Assembly (NCBI RefSeq): GCF_000226095.1 | Contig: NC_016472.1 | Span: 10,106,001 to 10,170,000 of the forward strand | Direction: 5' to 3' | DNA length: 64,000 bases | DNA from: Thermothelomyces thermophilus ATCC 42464 | Lineage: Eukaryota; Ascomycota; Sordariomycetes; Sordariales; Chaetomiaceae | Shown: piece after piece, positions 11,901 to 23,212 of the stretch | Layout: every line of letters starts with the position of its first letter | Position numbering within the stretch: the stretch's first letter is position 1 | Notes under the pieces: generated by a model | The model's input: only the letters and a program-made list of their open reading frames with translations | The model's database searches: none | Told to the model about the DNA's origin: nothing | Made by a program: the position numbers and the translations under genes

Positions 11901-13452
11901 CGACCAAATGGCGAAGAACTCCGAACGTTTCTTTCGCCGTCACCAGCATGGCTCTCCCAGACATCACAAGAGCATGAAGAAGAGCGTCAGAGATGATGGC
12001 TCGTTTCCGATATAACTCGGCACCGGATGGAAATATGCAGGTATCAGAATTAAACCACCACTTAGTTTGTGCCCCTAACTATGTTACTTCGAGTCAACAA
12101 GCCCCAAGGTATTGTCCATACATGTCGTGTAGTACTCCGTAGGGTAAGGGAAAGATAACTCAACTTTACACCATACCGCGCGGTTGGGCGCCAATTCGGT
12201 GCTCTGCTTGAGAGCTGGTCTTGCTTATTTCCTGCTGCTGGGTCCAATAGACTCTGCCTCTGTTTCCAAGTACGGATTATTGTGCACGTCGTGCTTGGTG
12301 CGTTTGAGATTCTGCGTGGGCAGGGGTTGGCTAATGCACGGGCCACTTTAGCCTCTTCCGTTGATCCACCTTGCTCTCGGCTGGTGCCTCCAACGATCCG
12401 TTGAGCGACCCACCCGGGCTGCTTCCACTTTCCCTCTCGTTCGCTTGTGCCCGTCGGCTCCAACGAGGGTGCAGCAGAGCAGATAGCCGACCTCTTCTGG
12501 GCCACAGCATCGGTTCCCATTCAGCCAAATCTCTCGTCTGTCACGTTTGTGGGCTAGGTACGAAGTACAGTTTGGCTCAACCGCATCGAGAGCCGGGGGG
12601 GGTTTGTCCACACGACTGGGGGCCGTGACGCGACCGACAAGAGTACGAGCGAATGTCAGGCCGAGCAAGTTCATTCTCTCTGCGCGGTATTCCGTACTTC
12701 GTACACCCCTCCTCCCCTCCCCCCGAAATATTTAGGCCCGCTTCATTTTCGACGTCCGTTGGACCTGGTCAGGGGGGTGGGGAGGGGCGGGCAACTCGGG
12801 CTGTTGGTCCCGGACACCCATGGCAGCCCGCCCGGTCGCGGGCAAGACTATTGGGCGAGACTATTGGGCGAGAAGAACGGTCCGTCCAGTGCCCATAAAG
12901 GTGCGTTTTGCATGATAGTTTGCGTCTAGAAGCCACCAAATTAAAGGGTGGACGGCATACAGCATACTTGGCAGGTCACTGTATCTCTCACAGAGAAAGC
13001 ACATAGTAAGGACTGTTCTGGCCAGGATCGATCGTGCATGTCTGCCTCGAACGGGGGGGGTTCAAAAAAAGCCCGACGAAGAAGATTGGCGGGTGCTAAT
13101 CAGAGCAAGGGGTGGTGGACTTGGCTGACGGGGTTGCGAGCCTGCGAGGAAGGTACCTACCGGGAAGGGACACCGCGCCCTGCACCTCGCCAATCGAAAA
13201 GTAAAAGGTACCCCACGTAGTGTACGTTAGGTAGCCAGAGTATGGGATAGGTACTGTACCTACATGCCTGATCTTTGCATCGAGGTTGTGCGCGCTGCTG
13301 CACATTGTTGATGAATTCGAGGGAGCAGAGCAGCCACACCAACAACAGGCAGGTCACAGGAAAGCCGGCCCCGGGTCGCGTCTTTGCCCTTGTCGTCCTT
13401 TTTAGGCCATGGAATCGTGGCTCCATAAAAAATTCTAATTAAATTCCCAACC
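8947..13452. other. 4.5-kb interval with no supportable gene
   Basis: Only short, overlapping open frames without family motifs occur on either strand. The base composition resembles the flanking gene block, so this is not part of the AT-rich repeat region. It holds a 26-A run (11141-11166), a TACTCCGTA motif at 12133, and near-palindromes GTACGAAGTAC and GTACTTCGTAC around 12560 and 12690. The last 1-2 kb presumably contain the promoter and leader of the transcription factor. A small multi-exon or non-coding gene cannot be excluded. Confidence 0.45.
11141..11166 (+). repeat. Poly(A) run, 26 A
   Basis: An uninterrupted run of 26 A preceded by a shorter A-run at 11122-11129. It could be a mononucleotide microsatellite or the tail of an old retroposed copy. 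No recognisable body sequence lies upstream. Confidence 0.9.
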
Positions 13453-16351
13453 ATGGCTCAACCCCCCGAAGCTGCCCCGTTACGACTGCAGTCGTCTTTG
13501 GACTCGGCTCCTGTTCAGCCGCGTGTGCAGCCAAACCTCGACGCGCTTGTTGAGCAGTCGTCTCCTCACAGCCAGCACCAGCACCAGCACCAGCACTTGA
13601 GAGAGCACGACCAGCAGCAGTCACGGCAGCCTCAATTCCAGCTCCAGCACCAGAACTATCCACCACTTACCCTATCGGGCGCACAGCCACACGGAGCGCC
13701 GCAATCCGGCGACGCGCCGGCCACAAGCAGCAGCGCCGGCCATTCCAGCGTTCGGGGCACAGGCAGTCCTGGCACCGGCGGCGAGAGGGCCGGGGTGGAA
13801 GGGGTCTCGCCGGTTGTCGACGCCAACTCGAACAATCTCTCGTCGGTTGTACATCATTCGGATACCGCGCCAGCTGTTATCGGCACCCGGGGCGATACAC
13901 AACACAAGGGCGGCGCGCCAGGCCCAGCGCCATCTCCCTCTGACATGTCCAACACGCAACCGGGGCCCGGGCCCGCTCGACAACCGGTGACATACGCGAG
14001 CGCGCCCCCTTATCCGCAAGCCGGCATGTCTCCCGTCTCGCAGTACATGTACTCAACACAGTCAATCCCGTCCGACCCCTACCGACCAAGTCCGACCACT
14101 CTCCCGAGCATGCGAACACTCGACCACAGACAACCGCAGGCACAAGCGCAGCATGGAATTCCTTTGGGGCCGCACATGGCAGCCCCGACAATGCCCGCAC
14201 CTGCCCCTGCGCACATGGGCTACTATGGTGTACACCCACACCTGTACGGCCTCCCGGACCCAAGTGCAATGCGTTTCGCCATCCCCCCTGGAATGGCCCA
14301 CGATCCGCGCATTGCTTTAAGTGGAGGGAGACACAAAAAGGTACCAGCGCAGCAGCATCAGTTTTCCTTTTCCGAGTAGACATTCAAAGTTGAGACTCTT
14401 CGAGTTGCTAACCAAGGGCGTTTGTGGTGTGGCGAATAGGAGATCAAGCGGCGGACAAAGACTGGGTGTTTAACCTGCCGGAAGCGAAGGATAAAGGTAC
14501 GTCCCTCTCACTCGTTTCTCATTATGTACTCCTAGCGTCGCCTTTGTTTAGTTTAAACCATCCCCTGCCTGGGTCTTCAGGCTACGGTGCCGTCGCAAGT
14601 CTTGTTGGCTGGACGGCTAGGTCGAGGACGGATATCCTGCGAAGTACACCTGTTTGATTTGGCGCCATATTGCCTAACCTCCGGTTCACTTCTGCTTCTT
14701 TTTCTACTTGTTTTCTCTTCTTCTCTGCTTTCTTCTCTGCTTTCTTCTCTGCTTTCTTTCTCTCCTTTTTCTTTTTTCCTTTTTGTTTCGTCTTTCCTTT
14801 TCTTCGTTTTCGCCGAATGGAACTGAGAAATCCGGTTAATCCCTCTTACCCTTTTCGAAGACCCGCCTATTCGACACACCCCAGCCAACTTTTTCGTTTC
14901 TCTCGCCTAACGTTAATATTGACTCCATTTCCTAGTGCGACGAAGCCCATCCAACCTGCAACAATTGCAAAAAGTCGAAGCGTGAATGCCTCGGATACGA
15001 TCCTATTTTTAAGCAACAGCACGGCCCAACAGCCATACAGCCCGCTCCGAGCTCTCAACCCCCCGCCGCCCCTTCGACTGCGGCACAAACACCAGCTGTG
15101 CCATCGTCCGCCCCGCATCCCTATCAAACGTCGTATCCGCCCCCGCTTCCGTCCAGCGTTGTTCCTGACCCCGCCGTGTCCACGGCTCCGCAGAACATCA
15201 AGACGGAGCCAAGCTACGACTACTCGACCGCCATTGACCCGGCGCTCCAAGAGGGGGACTCCGCTGACACCGCGGGCACACGGGTCCCTCGATACCAACA
15301 GGGCAACGTAGCTGCAGGTGCAAGCCACGGTATTAGTGGCTCGACCGATTTGCCAGGTGGCCCCCCCTCTTCTACCAACCTGTCAGCATTCTCTCAGCCT
15401 CAATCGGGGAAGATCATGTCCGCTCATACAGTTTCTCCAGCAAAGAGGATGAAGGTCGATGAGCTTATTGCTCTTGGTGGCGTGCCACCCCAGCCCTCAA
15501 CTGCCCCGCCGTCTCCCGAAATGCTCTCCGAAATCACGAAACTCTACTCCGAGATTTACTCCCCAGGGCTCATTCAATTCTTCGAGACGCGTTGGTACGA
15601 TTTCACGAAGAACCGGGCGACAACAACCAATTCCGCAGCCATAATCCACAACAACTCCGCCCTTGTTTCTCTCTTCGCTTCGTTTATCCAGACAATATCC
15701 AAGGTCAAGACTACCGAGCGTGCGGACATGGTGCCTTCTGAACTGCTTGAATCCTCTGTCGTCTGGTCCCTTGCCCGCCTTCCTCTTGCAACTACGCTCA
15801 CCCAGCGCCCACAATACTCTGACTCAGTCCCTGCTGAAGATGATCCTTGGGAGGCTCGCGGCCGCTTACAGGTGTTCGAAACTCTCCTGATTGGCGAAAC
15901 ACTGACAGCAAATCCTCTCTCGCCCCCGCCGCCAGGTGGCAACCTTCACCCGTTGCGCCGGAATGAATTGGAATTCTGGTATCAGCTGGCCAAGTACCTT
16001 CTCCAGGCTCACTCGTCTGGCTCGCCTGCGGATACGTCCATTAGGGAGCAGTGTCTGGGTGCGATGAGAGATCTGTTAGATGGTCGGGAGAACCGCGATG
16101 TTCTGTACAGCATCGCGGTAATGAGAGAATACACGGCTCATTGGGACGCCTTCAGCATTGAGCAGAATGTGCCCTCGCATCTGGAAGAGTCGGACCCCCG
16201 CAGCAAACTCGCTGTTGCAACTAGATTCATCCGAGACGAGTCCAGCACGGCAGGAGGCACTACCAACGTAGTGCGCCGTTTCGCTGAGCTTGCCTATCGC
16301 GCCTTTGTCCGACCGGGCGCCAACGTGAATAGAAGCGGAGGCGTGAATTGA
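13453..16351 (+). CDS. Zn2Cys6 transcription factor with long disordered N-terminus (moc3-like zinc cluster)
   Basis: This is a fungal binuclear zinc-cluster DNA-binding regulator, presumably nuclear. Three exons: 13453-14340, 14440-14496 and 14936-16351; introns are 99 and 439 nt, both phase 0, and the product is 786 aa. The zinc cluster spans residues 306-333 with perfect C-x2-C-x6-C-x6-C-x2-C-x6-C spacing (C306, C309, C316, C323, C326, C333). It is followed by LGYDPIFKQQ, which resembles S. pombe Moc3 and related filamentous-fungal factors. The second intron splits the cluster between the third basic stretch and C316. Residues 1-296 are low-complexity: His/Gln-rich at about 40-70, then Pro/Gly/Ser-rich. 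This is unusual because the cluster normally sits near the N-terminus. Residues about 450-780 form the conserved C-terminal fungal regulatory region. The start ATG has good context (ACCATGGCT). Targets are unknown. Confidence 0.9.
14721..14756 (+). repeat. 12-bp x3 pyrimidine tandem repeat in the transcription-factor intron
   Basis: The unit TTCTCTGCTTTC is repeated exactly three times inside the 439-nt second intron, within a longer pyrimidine-rich stretch (about 14,693-14,805). It likely contributes to the intron's unusual length. Confidence 0.85.
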
Positions 16352-16928
16352 AGGTGGTTAGTTGCAGTGAAACCCGCCGAACTGGTTAAGTCATTGTCGA
16401 GTTTGTCGACCTGTTTGTGACTGGTTGGGTGAGGAGAAGGCCATTTAATTTCGAGCAGGTGAGAGGGAGGAGGTGGAGAACAGGAGAGGGAAGAGAGGGA
16501 AGAGAGGGAAGAGAGGGGGAGGAGGGGGGGGAGGGCGGAAGGAATCCGCATCTCGTCGAGTTCTTATATTCGACGTTGTTTATTGTTCGTCTCTTGGATG
16601 GCTTTCTATGAGCCGCTTGTACATCATCACATAGAAGGGCTGTATCAGGATATCATCTGCGGTAGTGGCGTTCCCGAGGGAACAGGAGTTGTCCATGCCC
16701 GAACCCGGCCGTGGACCAAAAGGGAATCCGACGATGTTGCACACTCTGTCGAGACAAGTCCGGTTCTTTGACAGGTACTAGGAAACAGGGCCGTCCAGGT
16801 GGCGACTCGCCCAGTAGCAATGAGCAGCGTGATAGATGACAACGAGCGGCCTATGCCACCAGCTATGGTATTTTGGTTTCCGAGTGTCTCCACATGCGGG
16901 TGAGCCGGAGTCTCTTTGCGGCCCCTTC
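16352..16928. other. Convergent 3' intergenic region with a purine-rich repeat
   Basis: Holds the 3' ends of the transcription factor and the dehydrogenase. A G/A-only tract with GAAGAGAGG-type repeats lies at about 16,482-16,538. No gene is supported. Confidence 0.55.
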
Positions 16929-18541
16929 TCAGTCCCACAGGCCCCTCTGCTCTGGGACGATGCTTCGCAGCTTCCCCTGTTCGATGGCCATGCGAAGATT
17001 ACTGATGGCCCTAGAAATATGCGCATGTCAGATGTCTAATCCAGCAGCAGTCTCAACCCTCCGAGGGAAGAGACGTAATTCGTTACTCTGTACACTCACC
17101 ACTCCTCCATTTTGGTTTCGGTTTCGATTGTCCCTGTCAACACAACGTCAGACACATCGTTCCGGGTCGGTGTGCGAGGGGAAGAGTTTGCGACCGGAGA
17201 GACAGTCTCGGAAACACAGAGCTTTCCCGAGACAGCCGCAAACAGCAATGGTCATTGCTTACAGGTGCCCATGTGCGGAACCAAAAGGACACGGGGGTTC
17301 GAGAGTAGGCCCGGATGAACGTAGGGCTCCTGCTCGTAGACATCTAGGCCCGCCGACCTGACGTGTCCCGAGTCGAGCGCCTCAACAAGCGCTGCCTCAT
17401 CCATGATGGCTCCCCTGGCCGTATTAACAATCACGATGCCCTTCTTCATCTTGGCGAACTCTGCTCGAGAGATGATATGTCGGGTATCTTTCTATCGAGA
17501 ATCAGCAGTGGCATGGCGGAAGGCATGGCGAAAGGGACATAGGATCTCCTTACATTCAGTGGCAGGTTCAGGCTCAGAACATCGCTTCCTGCCAGCAACT
17601 CGTCGAAATCAACGTACTCCGCTTCCAGCTCCTTCTCCACGCTAGGTTCTAGCCTTGTGCGGTTGTGGTATCGAATCTTCATACCGAACGCCAACGCCTT
17701 CTTGGCCATGTTACGGCCAATGCCGCCCATACCAAGGATTCCGAGCACCTTGCCTTGAGGATCGTTCCCCAGAGCGGGCGCGGGGGAGCCTCGCCACTCT
17801 CCAGCACGGAGTGCCGCCATACCGACAGCCAGGTTCCGGAGCGCGCCCAGGAGGAGGAAGATTCCGATATCTGCCGTCGCGTCGTCTACCGACGTGGGCG
17901 TATTGGAGACGCGAATGCCGTGTGCCGTGCAAGCCTGGACGTCCACCTGATCATAGCCCGCGCCGTTGTGGCAGATGAAGCGGAGCGAGCGAGGGAGCGC
18001 GCCGAGAAGCTCGCTGTCGACCCTCCCTGTCACGTCGAAGCTTTCAAACGTGCGGTAAGCCGCAATGCAGCCATCGAATGCCCCAGAGGATGCCTCCTCA
18101 AGAAAGGCGGCTCGGTTGGTTGATTTGGGCGTGACTACATCAGCAATCTGCTCGATAGAGGCCCATGCCGAATGAGCACTGTTTCTCGGCGGTTAGCTGC
18201 TTCCGCCATCGAAGAAGTGACGACGACTACCCACGACGAGGAGAAGCCGCTTTGATGATACGAGCATTGAAGAGGCAGTTTTCTTTCTTTTCCCTTCTCT
18301 CTCTCGAGTCTCTCTCTCTCTTTCTCTCTCTTGGGGGAAATAAAAAGCTCTGCATCCCTTGTCCGGAGATCTCGTTATAAATCGCCCCTGTGCGCCGATA
18401 GATGTGCCCTTTCCTCTCTCTGTGGTGCCAGCCTCGTGAAGGTCGAATCTATGATGCAGAGGCGAAAATGCAATATTGTACTTACTGCTCAATAGCACCC
18501 AGCAACAGTACTCGCGGTCGCTCTCCTTCGATAAGAGACAT
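16929..18541 (-). CDS. D-2-hydroxyacid dehydrogenase, glyoxylate reductase (Gor1)-like
   Basis: A predicted NAD(P)H-dependent reductase of the D-isomer-specific 2-hydroxyacid dehydrogenase family. Gor1-like members reduce glyoxylate or hydroxypyruvate; the true substrate is not determined by sequence. Five exons (minus): 18541-18486, 18178-17554, 17491-17263, 17133-17100 and 17010-16929. Introns are 307, 62, 129 and 89 nt, phases are all consistent, and the product is 341 aa. The first join yields VLLLGAIEH-AHSAW, and the fourth exon (34 nt) yields HMGT-WTIETETKMEEW. Visible motifs are HNGAGYDQVDV, the dinucleotide-binding GILGMGGIG (165-173), NTARGAIMDE with catalytic R253, E282 in YEQEP, and H300 in PHMGTW. 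The catalytic Arg-Glu-His set is therefore intact. The 307-nt first intron carries a C/T-rich microsatellite as read on the plus strand (about 18,279-18,332). An alternative start near 18,271 gives incompatible phase. Confidence 0.92.
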
Positions 18542-19443
18542 GATTATTGATATGTCGGATGTTTCCGGCGAGGTAGCTTTTTCTGTAATGCCGGACAAGA
18601 GAGGATGTAATGATCCGTCGGGTTGGAACAGCCTGGATGTCGAGGTTGATAAACAAGGCGTTGTGATTCGAAATGGTTAGGTCAGATCCTGTACTCGTGG
18701 AAAGCGGATTTTGAGATTGACATTGAACAGGCCCCGCATCGGCCGCGTATCACCACCACTTGGTACGCACTAGGGCTGCTCCTCCACGTTGCGATCCCCG
18801 GCCGATCGCGCGATTGGCTATTGCTTCCCCAGCCGCTGACCGGCTCCTGCGGCCGGCATCGGGGATCTGGCTTTGTTAGTTGACCAGACAGACAGAGCAA
18901 CTACGACGAGCGACGAGCGGTTCCGGAAAGCGTGGTCCGGAGCTGCCGCGCCTTCGCATCGACCCCTGGGACAGACAGCTCTACGATGCCGCATACTGCA
19001 GCAATCCAGCCCCCAACATGTGTCACAGAGTGGGAGAACGATTTGCTGCTCAACCCCCAACTTCATTTGGGCCCCGGTTGACGGGGCCGGCAAGCTTCGT
19101 GTCCTGCTCGCCCTATCTAGATCAGCGCCCCGGCGCACCAGTAAGACAAGCTCTCTGTTACAAACGCCGCCCCCCGTGGGTGTAGGTGGGATATCATGAG
19201 CCAAAGCCAACGCCGTACTTTTGTTGAAAATGTGTACCAGACCCTCGCCTTCTTTGCCGTTTTTACCCAACCTAAACCCGATGTGCCATGCAAGTCATGA
19301 GTGTTGAAAAAACAATGCTCCGAAACCAGCCCCAAAACATGCCCACATGACGTGTCCGGGATCCAAGTTGTTGAATATCTATCGTAATAAAGGAAAAGAA
19401 CTCCGTTTCCCGCGGCGTGCTCGGCACAGCCATGTGTACACAA
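18542..19443. other. Intergenic between dehydrogenase start and AHCY stop
   Basis: About 900 bp that should contain the dehydrogenase promoter and the AHCY 3' untranslated region. Open frames here are short and featureless. Confidence 0.5.
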
Positions 19444-20942
19444 TTAGTAGCGGTAGCTGCGGGTGCATGTCAGCAGGCATCACAAGGAGAGGCGACACGG
19501 ACCAGGGAGGGGAGAAACGTACTGGTCACTCTTGTAGGGACCCTCGACATCCAGGCCGAGGTATTCAGCCTGGACGTCAGTCAGGGTGGTAAGCTCAACG
19601 TTGACGTGAGCCAGGTGGAGGCGGGCAACCTCCTCGTCCAGGATCTTGGGCAGGACATAAACCTTCTTCTCCAGCTTGCCGATCTTGCCGAACTCGACGT
19701 ACTTCTTGGCAAACTCCTCGTCGTTGTTCTTGTAGAGCAAGATTTGAGCAAGTACCTGGTTGGTGAAGCTGCACGACATGACGAAGGAGCTGTGGCCAGT
19801 GGCACAGCCCAGGTTGACAAGGCGGCCCTCGGCCAGCAGGATGATGTGGCGGCCGTTCTTCAACAGGTAGCGGTCCACCTGGGGCTTGATGTTCTGCACA
19901 GACTGGGCGTTGGCCTTGAGCCATGCGACGTCGATCTCCACGTCGAAGTGGCCAATGTCTGATTACCAGGTCAGTATGCGTGGTGCGGTAAATGGTAGAG
20001 AAGCGGAGCCTCGGGCTCGAGACCGCGGACAGGGAACATACTGCAGACAATGGCGTCGTTGGGCATAGCCTCAAAATGCCTACCAACCAAGATGTCGCGG
20101 CAGCCAGTGGTCGTGACAAAGATTTGACCGATCTTGCTGGCTTTCTCCATCGTGGTTACCTCGTAGCCAGCCATGGCGGCTTGGAGGGCATTGATGGGGT
20201 CAATCTCGGTGATGAGCACACGGGCGCCCATGTCGCGGAGAGAGACGGCACAGCCCTTGCCGACGTCACCGAAACCGGCAACGACGGCGATCTTTCCGGC
20301 AATCATAACGTCAGTAGCACGCTTGATGCCGTCAATGAGCGACTCGCGGCAGCCATAGAGGTTGTCAAACTTGGACTTGGTGACAGAGTCGTTGACATTG
20401 ATGGCAGGAACTAGTAGCTCGCCCTTCTTGAGCATGCGGTAGAGGTGGTGGACACCCGTGGTGGTCTCCTCGGACAGGCCGTAGCAGTCCTTGAGCATCT
20501 CGGGGTACTTAGTGTGCACCAGGTGGGTCAGGTCGCCGCCGTCGTCCAGGATTAGGTTGAGCTTCTTGCCGTCCTTGAAGGCGACAAGCTGCTGCTCCAA
20601 GCACCAATTGTACTCCTCCTCGGTCTCGCCCTTCCAGGCGAAGACGGGGATGCCAGCCGCGGCGATGGCAGCCGCGGCGTGGTCCTGGGTGCTAAAAATG
20701 TTGCACGAAGACCATGTGACCTCGGCACCAAGGGCGACGAGGGTCTCAATGAGGACGGCGGTCTGAATGGTCATGTGCAGACAGCCCGCGATGCGAGCAC
20801 CTTTGAGCGGCTGGTCGGCGGCATACTTCTTGCGGATGGACATGAGACCAGGCATTTCATTCTCGGCCAGCTCAATCTCCTTGCGCCCGAAGGCAGCGAG
20901 AGAAAGGTCGGCAACCTTGAACTTGTGGGCGGGAGCAGACAT
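19444..20942 (-). CDS. SAH1: S-adenosylhomocysteine hydrolase (adenosylhomocysteinase)
   Basis: This cytosolic NAD-dependent enzyme splits S-adenosylhomocysteine into adenosine and homocysteine, relieving product inhibition of methyltransferases. Three exons (minus): 20942-20042, 19958-19523 and 19456-19444, with introns of 83 and 66 nt; the product is 449 aa, the family's normal length. The last exon is only 13 nt: splicing CA|C-TAC-CGC-TAC-TAA gives the canonical ending SDHYRY. Motifs: [12 protein letters not shown], the signature [19 protein letters not shown] (about 75-93), DDGGDLT (133-139), [11 protein letters not shown] with active-site K189 and D193, and the NAD-binding GFGDVGKG (223-230). 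After the first join come [13 protein letters not shown] and the conserved [18 protein letters not shown]. The protein appears complete and functional. Confidence 0.97.
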
Positions 20943-21996
20943 TGTTGTAGCTAAGGACGACGGCTGAAAGGACCTGCCTGGTGCTATGGGTAGAAGTGGG
21001 TTGGGAGGAGAAGATTCGGCTTGAGGTCGAGGGGGAGAGGGGGTAGGAGAGGAAATTATCGATGTGGGCTGCTTTTGGCCGACGGACTTTAAAAGAGGGG
21101 CAGAGTTGGTTGGGCACGGCGGGGTGAGGAGGGGCTGCAAAAATGGGTCCGAATTTAGTCCGTTGCCGAAGCGGGAACGGCAACTCGGAATGCAGGGGCG
21201 GAGGCGCCAGGCGCAGGAGATTGTAACCGGAAAAACATTCTGATCCCGAATAAGCAGAAGCTGAATTACGGGCCGGAAGTGACGCCTGCAGCTGTATTAG
21301 GCTTCGGCCTCTTTTTTGATCGTTGCGAAGGAGATCCGCAAGGGCGAGACCACAGCGAAGTACAGCAACGAGACGAGCAAGAAACTGGCCAAGGAAAGGA
21401 CCTGTCGGTGAGATGAAGGCGCCTTGGCTAACCCTCTTCTGGCCATTGACCCCACCAATCTCACCACAGGCTCCAATCGGGCTGTTCAGTGAGAGTCGGA
21501 AAAAGCACCCTTGCTCGGGTTTCTTGGGCCAGACACTGCCCTTTTTCGAAGAACTCCGACTCCCTGCCTTGCCCGGAGTCGGCGCGTAACTTGAAATGGC
21601 CGCTAGTGTACGGAAGTGCATACATGCTGCGTAAGCATTGTGCAACGGGGAGGGTGAAGAAGGAAAACGGGCCAATAGAACTGACCAACAAAGCGCACCG
21701 TTTACGGGACGCGAAGCCTTCAGTGAGCCAACAGCCCAGGTTTCATGATCTCTACGATGGTTCAATATCGCCAACTACACCACCCGCCACTACACCACCC
21801 GATATGGCTCATGGCAGAGCAAACAACGCATACGGTCCCAACAAATAGTGTTGGCATCATGGCCGTCCCGGAAACTACCAGTGCAAGCTAACAAACAAGC
21901 CGACAACCCGGAACGCCAGACCTAATGCACTCGGAATATCCCCAACCATCTCACCTCATTCGTCGTATCCTCGCCAGATTCATCCCAGGACTCTCG
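20943..21996. other. AHCY promoter region and eIF3h 3' region
   Basis: About 1.05 kb between two minus-strand genes. The part next to 20,943 should be the AHCY promoter and leader. A short direct repeat (CACTACACCACCCG-like) lies around 21,773-21,801. Open frames here have no family features. Confidence 0.5.
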
Positions 21997-23212
21997 TCAC
22001 TCAGGCAACAGGTTGCCTCTCACAGCAAACATCTTGGTGGTGATGGCCGCAGTGAAACCGTCCACCTGCTTGCTATATTGCTCAACTTGCCTAGCGTTGA
22101 GCATGCCCTCAAGCCGACTGGGCTCCTGTGGCAGCTTGAAGAGTCTCTGCCACTCGTCTTCGGGCAGGGGCTCCTGCTTGGCCGCCAAGCGCGCAGCATT
22201 ATCTGCCTTCCGCTTTGCTTGCCATTGTGTGATCTTGAACTGCTCACGGGCGAGCTGGCGCTGGTAGTACTGGTGGTTGTTCAAGTCCGAGTAATGAGCT
22301 TCGATGCTGTCGAGCAGTAGGTCGCAGGTTTTCTCGAGGAATGGATCAATTGAGAGATCCAAGGTATCGAACGATGGGTGCGAGGGTAGCTTGACGGGGT
22401 CGCGCCGGATGTCGTCGAGGGAGGCCGGGAGTGGAATTTCAGCCGACTCGGGTGGCGCGGGAATTTGGTGGAGGAACGAGGTGAGAAGGTGCGTGTTGTG
22501 CACAACGACCGGAACCTCGACAAGGATATCCCTAAATGTCAACTTCGACTTTTGGAGGCTGCTCACGGCTCGAATCAGCGCTAGATCAGGAAGACACTGG
22601 GGGTATTCGCGAAGGGTCTGACCTCTCTGTCGTGAACTTCCCCTCCTTATAAGCCACCATGAACTCTGGTGATAGCTTAAAGGCGCGCAAACTGAGGGTA
22701 CCTTGGGAGCTCCTGCTCACGTCGTGGACGAGCGCCACCGTTTTATCGTTTTCACGTTGATAATGGTACTGATTCTCGATGAAGGTGAGGTTGATGAAGT
22801 TGCCCATCGTCGCACTCGTGTACCAGCCAACATTGTTGGCATCAACGTTGACCTCCTTGAGATGCCTTATCATTTCGTTCTGGTAAGCAATGTTGGCCTT
22901 CGCACGGGCTGCTGCCGCGGCCAGGCTTGTTGCATCGGACTGATGGCCGTCGGCCCCCAAGACATCGATGTTTGGGAATGGAAAGGCGTTCGTGATCTCG
23001 AGGACGCCGTTATTGTCCATGCCCACAAGAGACCCCGTGGCGATTGTCGGGAAGCTCGAGGAACAGTGCTTTACTATCTTCATCACCACCTGGGAACATG
23101 TCAGTGATGCTACCAGGCATTTGGCGGGGCACCCGACTCGATTCGCCTGGGTACGTACAAGCGACTCGACCTGCGCCGACTTGATCGGCACGTCCTTCTG
23201 CGCGTCAGCCAT
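21997..23212 (-). CDS. EIF3H: Eukaryotic translation initiation factor 3 subunit h
   Basis: eIF3h is an MPN-domain subunit of the eIF3 complex that assembles on the 40S ribosome. Three exons (minus): 23212-23159, 23089-22623 and 22558-21997, with introns of 69 and 64 nt; the product is 360 aa. The first join gives [16 protein letters not shown] and the second [20 protein letters not shown], both expected for the family. The MPN region covers the first half ([53 protein letters not shown]). As in other eIF3h proteins it lacks a clear metalloprotease zinc site. The C-terminal half is helical and charged and ends [11 protein letters not shown]. The start [12 protein letters not shown] is chosen because the upstream in-frame extension begins with TTG, not ATG. 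The gene is intact. Confidence 0.95.

Noticed and set aside
12062-12520. 152-codon minus-strand open frame
   Set aside because: Low-information sequence without recognisable motifs and overlapping other frames.
18193-18498. First exon for the dehydrogenase starting near 18,271 (MLVSSKRLLLVVG)
   Set aside because: Looks tempting, but its donor is in the wrong phase for exon 2; the exon at 18541-18486 joins in phase and gives the conserved start.
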